From Actinoplanes octamycinicus (GTDB lineage Bacteria > Actinomycetota > Actinomycetes > Mycobacteriales > Micromonosporaceae): a stretch of 64,000 nucleotides of DNA. The first letter of the stretch is position 1. Each line of letters opens with the position of its first letter. The notes under the pieces are model-generated. The model made no database searches, was not told the origin of the DNA, and saw only the letters and a list, made by a program, of their open reading frames with translations. The DNA lies in assembly GCF_014205225.1 (NCBI RefSeq), contig NZ_JACHNB010000001.1:868001-932000 (forward strand), in the 5' to 3' direction. Below, in pieces: positions 16,445-24,424 of the stretch. The translations under genes and the position numbers were made by a program.

Positions 16445-18727
16445 TCAATAGGTCCACTTCTGCAGCGCGTTGCCGTTGCAGGTGTTCAGCTGCAGCGCCG
16501 CGTTGTTCGCGGTGGACGCCGCGGCCAGGCACAGCGTGGTCCCGCCGAGCGGCCGGATCGTCCCGTCAGCGCCGAACTGCCAGGTCTGCGCCACCGTGTT
16601 GTTGCAGGTGTAGGCCCAGATCTTCTGCCCGTTGACGAACTTGCGGGACGGCACGTCGAGGCAGTTGCCGATCACCCGCAGGGTCTGGTCGCCGGGCAGC
16701 CGGACCAGCGCCTGCGCCTTGGTGCCGTTGCAGGTGTACGACTGCAGGTAGGTGCCCGGCGCGGTCTTCGACGACGGCACGTCCACGCACTTCGCGGCGC
16801 TGTTGTTCCTCACCGGGGTGAGCAGCGGGTTCGGCCCCTTGGCGACCTGCACCATCTTGGCCACCGACGGGACGCCGTTCGCGTCGATCACGAAGAGCAT
16901 GTAGTAGCCGGGCGGGGCCACCCCGCCGTTCGGCGGGCCGGTGACGGTCAGCGTGGTGCCCGAGGTGGTGAACTTCAGCGGCACGTAGCGCTGGCCCTGG
17001 TCCACGGCGTGGGTCACGTCGCCGAGGCCGACCAGGGCGACCTTCCGGATGCCGGCCGCCTCCGGCGAGGTGATGGTGAAATTCGTGTTGATCGGTACGC
17101 CGGTCGGCGCGGTGGCGATCGTCGGCCGGGCCGCGAGGTCCCCGCTGCCGTCCTTCTTGTAGAGGTACGGCGGAGTGAAGTACTCGACGTTCTTCTCCAG
17201 GTAGCCGACCGTCATGCAGCGGCCGCAGACCCCGCCGCCCCCGGTCATCACCCGGCCGTCCGGCAGCAGGATGGCGGTCGAGTGGTACTGCCGGATCCGG
17301 CTCGCGCTGCTCAGCTGGGTCCACTGGCCGGTCGCCGGGTTCCACAGCTCGGCTGCCGTCGCGGCGTGGTTCAGATCCACCAGCGGCGAGGTGGCCGCAC
17401 TGGTCAGACCGCCGGTGGCGAGCACCGTGCCGTCGGCCAGCAGGGTCGCGTTCAGGTGCCGGCGGCCGGTCGACAGGGATCCGGTGGCGGCCACACCCGG
17501 GGTCAGCCCGGTGGTGCTGTTCATCACCACCGCGGTCTTCGTCGGTACGTTCGCGGCGCCGCCCTCGGTCAGGTTGCCGCCGCCGACCACCAGCGTCTTG
17601 CCGATGTCGTAGGTGGAGAAGCTGCCGTACTCCCGGTTCAGCGCGTCCCGGGTGCCGGTCGCGGTGATCAGCCCGTCCCCGACCGTGGTGATCGTGTAGC
17701 CGGTCGGGTACGGCCCGAGCAGCCCGAGCTGGGCGTCCGGGCGGGAGGCGAGATAGGGGTAGATCCGGGCGTCGTACTTGGTGAAGTTCTTCAGCGGGCG
17801 GACCGCGCCGTTCGCCTGGTAGACCTCGGCGGTCGCCGGGCCACCGCCGATGATCACCTCTTCGCCGTTCGCCATCTCGGCCACCGACGGGTACCACCGG
17901 GCGCCGGCCATGTCGTTGCCGCGGGTCCACGTCTCGGTCTGCCAGTTGAAGACGTGGGTGTGCACGGTGCCGTCCAGCTCCTCGTTGGCGTTCCCGCCGG
18001 CCACCAGGATGTTGCCGTTCGGCAGGTGGGCGAAGCCGGCGCAGAAGATGTTGGAGCCCTGCAGGTCGACCCGCTTCGAGGTGTTGTCCACCGGGTTCCA
18101 GACCATGGCCCGGGTGAAGTTGTGCTCCGGGTAGGACTCGGCCGCGTCGTCGCCGACCGAGTCCCAGATCAGCACCTTGCCGTTCGGCAGCATCGCCTGG
18201 AAGACCGGGACCACCGGGGTGTCGACCACCGCGCCCCACCCACCGGACACCGCCGGGTCGGCGGCCACCTTGGCCCGCTGCCGCACCGTGCCCGGGCGCA
18301 CCCCGGTCGCCTGCTCGATCCGCTTCGCGTTCGCCGCGGTCCGCTTCTCGATCTCCGACATCGGCGTGCCGACCAGGTCGTCCGCCATGTGCTCCCGCGA
18401 GTCGTCCAGCCCCCGAGCATGCGCGTGCCCTTGGTCATGGGCCTGCTGAGCAGCTCCAGCCGCACCGCCCTCCGCCGCACCACCCGCGACGCTCGCTACG
18501 GCACCGCCCGCAGCGCCTTCCGCCGCACTGCCCGCGACGCCCTCCGCCGCACCACCCGTGACGCCCGCTACGGCACCGCCCGCAGCGCCTTCCGCCGCAC
18601 TGCCCGCGGCGGCTGCCGGTGCGGGGCCACCGGCGGCGGTGGCCGGGTCGGCCGCGGTGGCGCCGAAGCCGAACAGGAGAAGCGCGGACAGCACCCCGGA
18701 AGCAATGTAGCCATGGCGAGCGCGCAT
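16445..18727 (-). CDS. Secreted copper-radical oxidase (galactose/glyoxal oxidase type) with ricin domain
   Basis: 760 residues. A signal peptide (~1-31) is followed by an Ala/Gly/Glu low-complexity spacer, a Kelch-type propeller, a DUF1929 domain and a ricin trefoil (~640-760, ending NALQKWTY). All ligands of the galactose-oxidase active site are present: Cys229 (NIFCAGF) and Tyr279 (ARWYPS), which would form the thioether cofactor, plus Tyr481/His482 (RQYHST) and His573 (THAVDQGQRY). The RWYP form favours a glyoxal-oxidase/AA5-like enzyme that oxidises an alcohol or aldehyde and makes H2O2. In Streptomyces a related protein (GlxA) works in cell-wall glycan deposition; here the lectin suggests binding to external glycans. 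Substrate unknown. Confidence 0.93.
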   Translation of the reverse strand: MRARHGYIASGVLSALLLFGFGATAADPATAAGGPAPAAAAGSAAEGAAGGAVAGVTGGAAEGVAGSAAEGAAGGAVASVAGGAAEGGAAGAAQQAHDQGHAHARGLDDSREHMADDLVGTPMSEIEKRTAANAKRIEQATGVRPGTVRQRAKVAADPAVSGGWGAVVDTPVVPVFQAMLPNGKVLIWDSVGDDAAESYPEHNFTRAMVWNPVDNTSKRVDLQGSNIFCAGFAHLPNGNILVAGGNANEELDGTVHTHVFNWQTETWTRGNDMAGARWYPSVAEMANGEEVIIGGGPATAEVYQANGAVRPLKNFTKYDARIYPYLASRPDAQLGLLGPYPTGYTITTVGDGLITATGTRDALNREYGSFSTYDIGKTLVVGGGNLTEGGAANVPTKTAVVMNSTTGLTPGVAATGSLSTGRRHLNATLLADGTVLATGGLTSAATSPLVDLNHAATAAELWNPATGQWTQLSSASRIRQYHSTAILLPDGRVMTGGGGVCGRCMTVGYLEKNVEYFTPPYLYKKDGSGDLAARPTIATAPTGVPINTNFTITSPEAAGIRKVALVGLGDVTHAVDQGQRYVPLKFTTSGTTLTVTGPPNGGVAPPGYYMLFVIDANGVPSVAKMVQVAKGPNPLLTPVRNNSAAKCVDVPSSKTAPGTYLQSYTCNGTKAQALVRLPGDQTLRVIGNCLDVPSRKFVNGQKIWAYTCNNTVAQTWQFGADGTIRPLGGTTLCLAAASTANNAALQLNTCNGNALQKWTY
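18472..18614. repeat. 72-bp tandem duplication inside the oxidase gene
   Basis: Units at 18472-18543 and 18544-~18614 are nearly identical. They encode a 24-residue Gly/Ala/Glu repeat (core GSAAEGAAGGA) in the spacer between signal peptide and propeller. The length keeps the frame, so it is a coding minisatellite. Confidence 0.85.
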
Positions 18728-19503
18728 GCCAGAGTCCCTTCGCCGAATTCGGACAGCGGCTGCCGCCGGCGGCGCACGGACCCCATTTCATCCCGGCCAC
18801 CCGGCCGGTTTCCGAACCCGCTCCCGCGGGCCGCACGTCACCCCATCCGCATCGGGATGCCGCAGGTCGCGGCCGCGACGATCGGATTGTCACGCTCCGA
18901 AATGGACTACCGAACCATCACCTATGGACGCCCCCGCCTCCTATCGCCAGTCCGGCAACCTTAGACCTTCATTAAGGCGTCCTTCAATGCCCGATCAGGT
19001 GGTACCCACACCTCCACAGCCGCAATCCGGGTAATAGGTACCGATCGAACGCCTCTGTCGGTAACAACTCGGTCACACAATTAACAACCCGCCCGCCGCC
19101 CCACCTCAACAAAAGATCCACAATGGCAAGACACCCGCGATTATCCGGGTCGGCGTGGAAAAGATCCGCACTTACGAACCCCACTCCCGGTCAATACCAA
19201 GACCGAGTAGCCATCACCCTCCGGGCCCACCGCCACCGACTTGCCGCCGCACTCGCAGCCCACCGTCGTCGACTCGGCACCGCGCCGGCGCCCGCCCTCA
19301 CCGGCTTCTGCACCGCGCCAGCAGCCCGCCCTCACCGGCTTCTGTACCGCGCCGCCAGCCGCCCTGGATCCGGCTCACGACCACCCCGTTGACGCCTGCG
19401 GCCCCCGCGAAAGCACCACCATGCCGACGCCAGGCTCTGCCACCAGGTGGATCGACCACCCTTGGCCCACCGCCACCATGGCCGGGAAGTCATCGCGCGT
19501 CCC
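18728..19503. other. Intergenic region without a convincing gene
   Basis: About 780 bp between the oxidase start and the 36-bp repeat array. The first ~250 bp probably contain the oxidase promoter. The part around 18960-19170 is unusually A/T-rich for this genome (CTTCATTAAGG, ACAATTAACAACC), and the rest turns into Pro/His-type low-complexity sequence. Open frames exist on both strands but none shows a family motif or a ribosome-binding site. Confidence 0.5.
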
Positions 19504-19707
19504 GGCCCACCGCCGCCACTGGAGTGCTTGGCCACTCAAGGCCCACAGCCACCATCGGGTTGCTCGGCCACTCAAGGCCACCGCCACCACCGGGTTGCTC
19601 GGCCACCCAAGGCCCATCGCCACCACCGGATTGCTCGGCCACCCAAGGCCCACCGCCACCACCGGATTGCTCGGCCACTCAAGGCCCACAGCCACCAGGA
19701 CCGGGCC
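19504..19707. repeat. 36-bp tandem repeat array
   Basis: Five consecutive units start at 19504, 19540, 19576, 19611 and 19647 (36, 36, 35, 36, 36 bp), plus a partial sixth from 19683. Each unit begins GGCCCACCGCCACCA, has a middle TTGCTCGG and ends CCACTCAA or CCACCCAA. It lies just beyond the hairpins that follow the initiator tRNA. The 1-bp deletion in unit 3 breaks any reading frame, which argues against coding. Confidence 0.9.
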
Positions 19708-19753
19708 GACCCGCCACCGCCGGCTTCTCCGCCACCACCGGAACGTGGGGTTT

Positions 19754-19770
19754 CCGGGGCTCGGCCCCGG
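19754..19770 (-). terminator. Second hairpin downstream of the tRNA (copy 1)
   Basis: CCGGGGC-TCG-GCCCCGG, a perfect 7-bp stem. The equivalent hairpin after the second tRNA (27459-27477) has different but still fully paired arms, so the structure rather than the sequence is kept. Confidence 0.6.
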
Positions 19771-19784
19771 AGCAGATATGCGAA

Positions 19785-19825
19785 GAGGGGCCGTTGTCCG
19801 CGCTTTCTGCGGACAACGGCCCCTC
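19785..19825 (-). terminator. Intrinsic terminator of tRNA-fMet copy 1
   Basis: A perfect 17-bp stem (19785-19801 with 19809-19825) around a 7-nt loop begins 9 bp after the tRNA 3' end. On the minus strand it is followed by TTCGCAT. Position and stability make it the tRNA terminator. Confidence 0.85.
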
Positions 19826-19833
19826 ACCACTCG

Positions 19834-19907
19834 TAGCGGGGACAGGATTTGAACCTGCGACCTCTGGGTTATGAGCCCAGCGAGCTACCGAGCTGCTCCA
19901 CCCCGCG
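19834..19907 (-). tRNA. Initiator tRNA-fMet (CAT), copy 1
   Basis: A 74-nt cloverleaf on the minus strand starting CGCGGGGTGGAGCAG. Anticodon CAT sits in the loop CTCATAA, flanked by the three G-C pairs (GGG/CCC) that mark initiator tRNAs. The T-loop is GGTTCAAATCC. The first acceptor position is not Watson-Crick paired (C opposite T), as expected for an initiator. No CCA is encoded. It is identical to the copy at 27541-27614. Confidence 0.97.
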
Positions 19908-20397
19908 TCGGTATGACCAGCTTAGCTTGCCTTCTCCCCGAACGCGCAACCGGGTCGGCTCCCAATCGTGTAGCGCTGGTCACTCAAGCTTCACCGGCGC
20001 CCGGGCGCACCTCCCGCCAGGCACGTTCGGCCCGGCAAACAGATCGCGCACGGCCGAGGTCGCGTCCGGCCGAGGCCGCGCCCGAGCAGACAAGCCGCGC
20101 CCGGGCAGACAGGCCGCGCCCGGCCGAGTGAGTCGGCCGGGCGCGGGAGTCGCCGGAGCAGGTCAGCGGGCTGGGCGCGGAGGCTGCTGGAGCATGATCA
20201 GCGGACCGGGCGCGGAGGGTGCCGGAGCGGTGCTCAACGCCTGGCCCCGGAGCTCCCGGAGCCCGGTGGTCACCGGACCGCGGGAGCTGCCGGAGTGCGG
20301 TTGGCGGGACCGCCCGCGCCCCCGGAGCGCGGCCGGCGGGACCCGCGCGAGCCCCCGGAGCGCGGTCAGCGCGCCGCGGGAACTGCCGGAGCGGTGA
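19908..20397. other. Intergenic region without a recognised gene
   Basis: About 490 bp between the tRNA and the MFS stop. After the tRNA promoter area it becomes a G/C-rich low-complexity tract with loosely repeated GGAGC and GGCCGCGCCCG words. Frames through it give Arg/Pro/Ala-rich nonsense; one also reads through the tRNA and can be dismissed. Confidence 0.5.
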
Positions 20398-21870
20398 TCA
20401 GTGGGCCGTGGTTTCCGCCGGGATGCGGTGGCGGCCTCGGGAGCGGGCCGTGACCAGGGCGGCGATGTTCAGCAGCAGGCCGGCCAGGGCGACGCCGGTG
20501 ACCAGGTTGACGCCCGGGCGGAACGGGGTGAAGTCGGCGGAGGCCGCGGTGGTGGCCGAGGCGACCAGGCCGGTCACCACGGCCAGCACCAGCGCGGTGC
20601 CGACCTGGCCGGACGACTGCACCAGCCCGGACGCCAGGCCCTGCTCGGAGTCGTCGATGCCGTCCGTCGCCTGGGCCATGATCGAGCTGAAGCCGAAGGC
20701 GAACCCGCCGCCCAGCAGCAGCATCGTCGGCAGCACGGTGACCAGGTAGTCGGGCCGGTTGCCGGCGGTGAGCAGGAACCACACGTACCCGGCGCTGAGC
20801 GAGGTCATCGCGGCGACGATCAGCGGCGCGGTGCCGTGCCGGTCGATCAGCCGGCCCATGAACGGCGAGCTGAACGCGACCAGCAGGCCGGCCGGCAGCA
20901 GGGCCAGCGCCATGCTCAGCGGCGACCAGTGCAGCACGTCCTGCAGGTAGAGGGTCATCATGAACTGGAAGCTGACGTAGGAGCCCATCAGCGCGACCAT
21001 GCTGGCGTTGGCCCGCACGATCGAGCCGATCCGGAAGATGCTGAGCCGGACCAGCGGGTGCCGGACCCGGTTCTCCGCGACCACGAAGGCGGCCAGCAGC
21101 ACCACCGCGAGCACCGCGGCGCTGACGGTCAGCGCGTCCAGGCCGCGCTGCGGGGCGGTGACCACCGCGTACACCGCGAGCAGCATGCCGCCGACCAGGG
21201 TGACCGCGCCGGTCAGGTCGTGTCCGCCGCCGGCGGCGGGCTTGTCCCGCGGGATCAGGGAGAGACCGGCGATCAGGGCGCCGAGCGCGAGCGGCACCGG
21301 GACCAGGAAGGTCCACCGCCAGCCGAGGCTGGTGAGCAGGCCGCCGAGGATCAGGCCGGAGGAGTACCCGCTGGCGCCGAAGACCGTGAAGATCGACAGC
21401 GCCCGGTTGCGGGCCGGGCCCTCGGCGAACGTGGTGGTCAGGATGCTCATCGCGGTCGGCGCGGTGAACGCCGCGGCCAGGCCCTTGACGAAGCGGGTGG
21501 CGATCAGCAGGGTGCCGTCGTCGACCAGGCCACCGACCAGCGAGGCGACGGTGAAGACGCCGAGCGCGATCAGGAAGACCCGGCGCCGGCCGAGCAGGTC
21601 GGCGGTGCGCCCGCCGAGCAGCAGCAGGCCGCCGTAACCGAGCACGTAGCCGTTGACGATCCACTGCAGCGAGGTGGTGGACAGGCCGAGCTCGGTGCCG
21701 ATCGAGGGCAGCGCCACCCCGACCATCGAGACGTCCAGCCCGTCCAGGAAGAGGACCGCGCACAACACCGCGAGCACGCCCCAGAGCCGGGGTGTCCAGC
21801 GCTGCTCCGCGGCGGCGCGCGACTCCGGCGCACCGCCCGCGGACTGGGTCAGGGATTCGGTGATAGTCAC
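20398..21870 (-). CDS. MFS drug:H+ antiporter (EmrB/QacA, 14-TM type)
   Basis: 490 residues from GTG 21870. The MFS hallmarks of the DHA2 group are seen: LDGLDVSMVGVALPSIGTELG (motif in TM1), SLQWIVNGYVLGYGGLLLLGGRTADLLGRRRVF (motif A), and a repeat-half motif near TM11. About 14 hydrophobic segments. Exports hydrophobic drugs or antibiotics by proton exchange. It is divergent from a MarR-family gene with an operator array between them, so it is very probably the MarR target. Confidence 0.93.
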   Translation of the reverse strand: MTITESLTQSAGGAPESRAAAEQRWTPRLWGVLAVLCAVLFLDGLDVSMVGVALPSIGTELGLSTTSLQWIVNGYVLGYGGLLLLGGRTADLLGRRRVFLIALGVFTVASLVGGLVDDGTLLIATRFVKGLAAAFTAPTAMSILTTTFAEGPARNRALSIFTVFGASGYSSGLILGGLLTSLGWRWTFLVPVPLALGALIAGLSLIPRDKPAAGGGHDLTGAVTLVGGMLLAVYAVVTAPQRGLDALTVSAAVLAVVLLAAFVVAENRVRHPLVRLSIFRIGSIVRANASMVALMGSYVSFQFMMTLYLQDVLHWSPLSMALALLPAGLLVAFSSPFMGRLIDRHGTAPLIVAAMTSLSAGYVWFLLTAGNRPDYLVTVLPTMLLLGGGFAFGFSSIMAQATDGIDDSEQGLASGLVQSSGQVGTALVLAVVTGLVASATTAASADFTPFRPGVNLVTGVALAGLLLNIAALVTARSRGRHRIPAETTAH

Positions 21871-21884
21871 GGTGGAGACCCTAG

Positions 21885-21941
21885 ATGCGTACGCATCTAA
21901 TGTCCACGCATTGAATGTCCGCGCATTTATTTCAGGTGCAT
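21885..21941. promoter_or_regulatory. MarR operator array between marR-type gene and MFS gene
   Basis: Three sites of the form ATG-N6-CAT begin at 21885, 21900 and 21915: ATGCGTACGCAT, ATGTCCACGCAT and ATGTCCGCGCAT. The first is the core of a perfect 18-bp palindrome (21882-21899). A fourth GCAT half-site keeps the same 15-bp step at 21938. The array fills the space between the two divergent starts, the expected place for MarR binding. Confidence 0.8.
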
Positions 21942-21963
21942 CGAGTGGCCGGTGCGGAGTAGG

Positions 21964-22356
21964 ATGCCCCGCATGGACCCGGAAGTGGACCTCGTCGAGC
22001 GCTGGCAGTCGCTCCTGACCTGCTACAACGAGGTCGCGTGCCACCTGGAGCGGGCCCTGCAGGAGGGCCACGGCCTCACCCTGAGTGAGTACGAGACGCT
22101 GGACCGTCTCACCACCCAAGAGTGTGACAAGCGCCGCATGCAGGACCTTGCGGACACCATGTATCTGAGCCAGAGCGCCCTCTCCCGCACGGTGAGCCGC
22201 CTGGTCAAGGGTGGGCTGGCCGAGCGCACCCACTGCGAGGCCGACCGCCGCGGCGTCTTCGTGGAGATCACCGCGGCCGGCCGGGAGCGCTGGGCCGAGG
22301 CCCGCAGGACTCACCTGGCGGTGCTGGCCGAGCACCTCTCCCCGGTCACCGCCTGA
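21964..22356 (+). CDS. MarR-family transcriptional regulator
   Basis: About 130 residues; start 21964 (GGAG 4 bp upstream) or the ATG at 21973. The MarR winged-helix pattern is complete: an N-terminal dimer helix, LSEYETLDRL, MQDLADTMYLSQSALSRTVSRLVKGGLAERTHCEADRRGVFVEITAAGRE. There are three cysteines (two in the N-terminal half, one in the wing region); whether they sense oxidants is unknown. Likely represses itself and the divergent exporter until a small ligand binds. Its 3' end overlaps the convergent second MFS gene by 11 bp. Confidence 0.93.
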   Translation: MPRMDPEVDLVERWQSLLTCYNEVACHLERALQEGHGLTLSEYETLDRLTTQECDKRRMQDLADTMYLSQSALSRTVSRLVKGGLAERTHCEADRRGVFVEITAAGRERWAEARRTHLAVLAEHLSPVTA

Positions 22357-23740
22357 CCGGTTCCGGCGTCCGGGCGCCGGCCGCGGCCCGGCTCACCGGG
22401 GCGGCCTGCGCGATCAGCAGGACGGCCAGCCCGCAGGCGGCGACCAGGACCCAGCCCGGCCGGGTGGCGGCCGCGAGATCGGCCGCCCCGGTCTCCGCGA
22501 CCAGTCCGCCGGCCAGCGCGATGCCGAGCGCCGCGCCGACCTGCCGGGCGGTCGAGGCGATCCCGCCGGCCACCCCGGCCCGGTCCGGCGGCAGGCCGCT
22601 CACCGCGGTGTTGGTGATCGGCGCGTTGGCGAAACCGATCCCGATCCCGGCGCACAGGTAACCGGCGAGCAGCACCGGCAGCGGCGTCCGGTCGGTCAGC
22701 CCGGCCAGAAGCAGTCCGCCGAGCGCGGTGCTCACCCCGGCCAGCCGGAGCGGCAGCCGGGGACCGTACCGGCCGACCAGGTGTCCGGAGAGCGGCGCGC
22801 AGACGGTGGCGGCGAGCGCCATCGGCAGGGTGACCGCGCCGGCCGCGAGCGGGCTCAGGCCGCGGACCCGTTGCAGGTAGAGGGTGCCGAGCAGAAGGGT
22901 GACGTTCAGCGCGACGAACACCACGACGGCCCCGCCGACCGCCGCGCTGAACGGGAGCCGGCCGAACAGGCGCAGGTCCACCAGCGGCTCGGCCCGACGG
23001 AGCTCGACCCGGGCGAAGGCGGCCGCGGCGGCGACGATCACGGCGTACCCGGCAAGCGCCTGCCCGGACCCGAAGCCCCACCGCGGGCCTTCGATGAGCA
23101 CCGCGACCACCGTCCCGACCAGCACGATCAGCAGCGCCTGGCCGGGCAGGTCGAGCCGGCGCGGGCGCGGCGACCGGGACTCGGGCACGTGAACCGCGGT
23201 CAGCACGAGCACCACCGCGATGATCGGCAGGTTGGCCCAGAAGACCGGACGCCACCCGGCCCCGGTGATCAGCGCCCCGCCGAGCACCGGGCCGGCCGCC
23301 ATGCTGAGGCCGAAGACCGCGGCCCAGACGCCGATCGCCTGCGCCCGCTCGCGCGGATCGGTGATCGCGGCGACCACGATGGCCAGCGCCACCGGGCTCA
23401 GCATCGATCCGCCCACGCCCTGCACCACCCGGGCCGCGACCAGCTCGTGCAGCCCGGGCGCCAGCGCGCAGCCGGCCGACCCGAGGGCGAACAGCACCAG
23501 CCCGATCCGGAAGATCCGCCGGCGCCCGACCCGATCGGCCAGCGCGCCCGAGGTGATCAACAGACCGGCCAGGACCAGCGTGTACGCGTCGACGGCCCAC
23601 TCCAGCTGCCGCAGGTCCAGTCCCAGGTCCCGCCCGATCGACGGCAGCGCCACGTTGACCACGGTGGTGTCCAGCCCGACCAGGAAGATGCTGGCGCAGC
23701 AGACGGCCAGCACCACCCATCGATGTGTTCTCTCGTTCAC
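22346..23740 (-). CDS. Second MFS drug transporter (EmrB/QacA type)
   Basis: 464 residues from GTG 23740 (VNERTHRWVVLAVCC). DHA2 features: FLVGLDTTVVNVALPSIGRDLG, LEWAVDAYTLVLAGLLITSGALADRVGRRRIF (motif A), GGSMLSPVALAIV and VWAAVFGLSMAAGPVLGG (motif C). About 12-14 membrane segments. Divergent from an XRE-cupin regulator 67 bp away, which is likely to control it. Not closely similar to the first MFS gene, so the pair is not a recent duplication. Confidence 0.93.
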   Translation of the reverse strand: MNERTHRWVVLAVCCASIFLVGLDTTVVNVALPSIGRDLGLDLRQLEWAVDAYTLVLAGLLITSGALADRVGRRRIFRIGLVLFALGSAGCALAPGLHELVAARVVQGVGGSMLSPVALAIVVAAITDPRERAQAIGVWAAVFGLSMAAGPVLGGALITGAGWRPVFWANLPIIAVVLVLTAVHVPESRSPRPRRLDLPGQALLIVLVGTVVAVLIEGPRWGFGSGQALAGYAVIVAAAAAFARVELRRAEPLVDLRLFGRLPFSAAVGGAVVVFVALNVTLLLGTLYLQRVRGLSPLAAGAVTLPMALAATVCAPLSGHLVGRYGPRLPLRLAGVSTALGGLLLAGLTDRTPLPVLLAGYLCAGIGIGFANAPITNTAVSGLPPDRAGVAGGIASTARQVGAALGIALAGGLVAETGAADLAAATRPGWVLVAACGLAVLLIAQAAPVSRAAAGARTPEPVRR

Positions 23741-23783
23741 GCCCGAGATGCTGCCGCGCGCGCCGCCCGGCTTCCCAGCGAAC

Positions 23784-23798
23784 TTGCGAAGGCCGCAA
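23784..23798. promoter_or_regulatory. Inverted repeat in the MFS/XRE divergent promoter
   Basis: TTGCG-AAGGC-CGCAA lies 10 bp before the XRE start in the 67-bp divergent gap. It could be the regulator's operator. Short, so only suggestive. Confidence 0.4.
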
Positions 23799-23807
23799 AC
23801 TACTGCG

Positions 23808-24401
23808 GTGGACCGTGAACTCGCCGAGCTGCTCGACGGCATCGGCCCCCGGCTGCGCCGGATCCGGCAGGACCGCGGCCTGACCCTGGCCGACCTGGCC
23901 ACCGCCACCGGCCTGTCGATCAGCACGCTGTCCCGGCTGGAGGCCGGCATCCGGCGGCCCACCCTGGACCTGCTGATCCCGCTGGCCCGCACGCACCGGA
24001 TGGCCCTGGACCACCTGATCGGCGCGCCGCCCACCGGCGACCCGCGGGCCCACCTGACCCCGCACCGCACGGAGCCGCGCACCGGCAATCCGAGCGTGGT
24101 GGTCCCGCTGACCTCGTACCCGGGCCGGCTTCAGGTCTTCAAACAGATCCTCGGCCCCGGGCAGACGCCGCCCGAGCTGGTCACCCACCCCGGCCACGCC
24201 TGGTTCCACGTGCTGTCCGGCACGGTCCGGCTGCTGCTCGGCCCGGGCGAGTCACTGCTGGAGCCGGGTGACACCGCCGACTTCGACACGTCGGTTCCGC
24301 ACTGGTTCGGGCCGGCCGGCGACCGCCCCGCCGAGATCCTGCACCTCTACGGTCCGCACGGTGACCGGCCGGACGGCTCGGCACGGCGGGGCGGGCGCTG
24401 A
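23808..24401 (+). CDS. XRE-family regulator with C-terminal cupin
   Basis: 197 residues from GTG 23808; no ribosome-binding site, so possibly leaderless. Residues ~10-65 are a helix-turn-helix of Xre type (LRRIRQDRGLTLADLATATGLSISTLSRLEAGIRRPTLDLLIPLA). Residues ~100-185 are a cupin (VVPLTSYPGRLQVF, HPGHAWFHVLSGTVRLLLGPGESLLEPGDTADFDTSVPHWF). The cupin probably binds a small ligand or metal. Regulators of this layout often control a neighbouring transporter; here the divergent MFS gene is the obvious target. Confidence 0.92.
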   Translation: MDRELAELLDGIGPRLRRIRQDRGLTLADLATATGLSISTLSRLEAGIRRPTLDLLIPLARTHRMALDHLIGAPPTGDPRAHLTPHRTEPRTGNPSVVVPLTSYPGRLQVFKQILGPGQTPPELVTHPGHAWFHVLSGTVRLLLGPGESLLEPGDTADFDTSVPHWFGPAGDRPAEILHLYGPHGDRPDGSARRGGR

Positions 24402-24424
24402 CCTCGTACCGGAGATCGGGGTTG

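Noticed and set aside
19155..19874. Pro/His-rich reading frames over the 36-bp repeats
   Set aside because: All three forward frames stay open because of base composition, a 1-bp deletion in unit 3 breaks the period, and the frames run into the tRNA gene.
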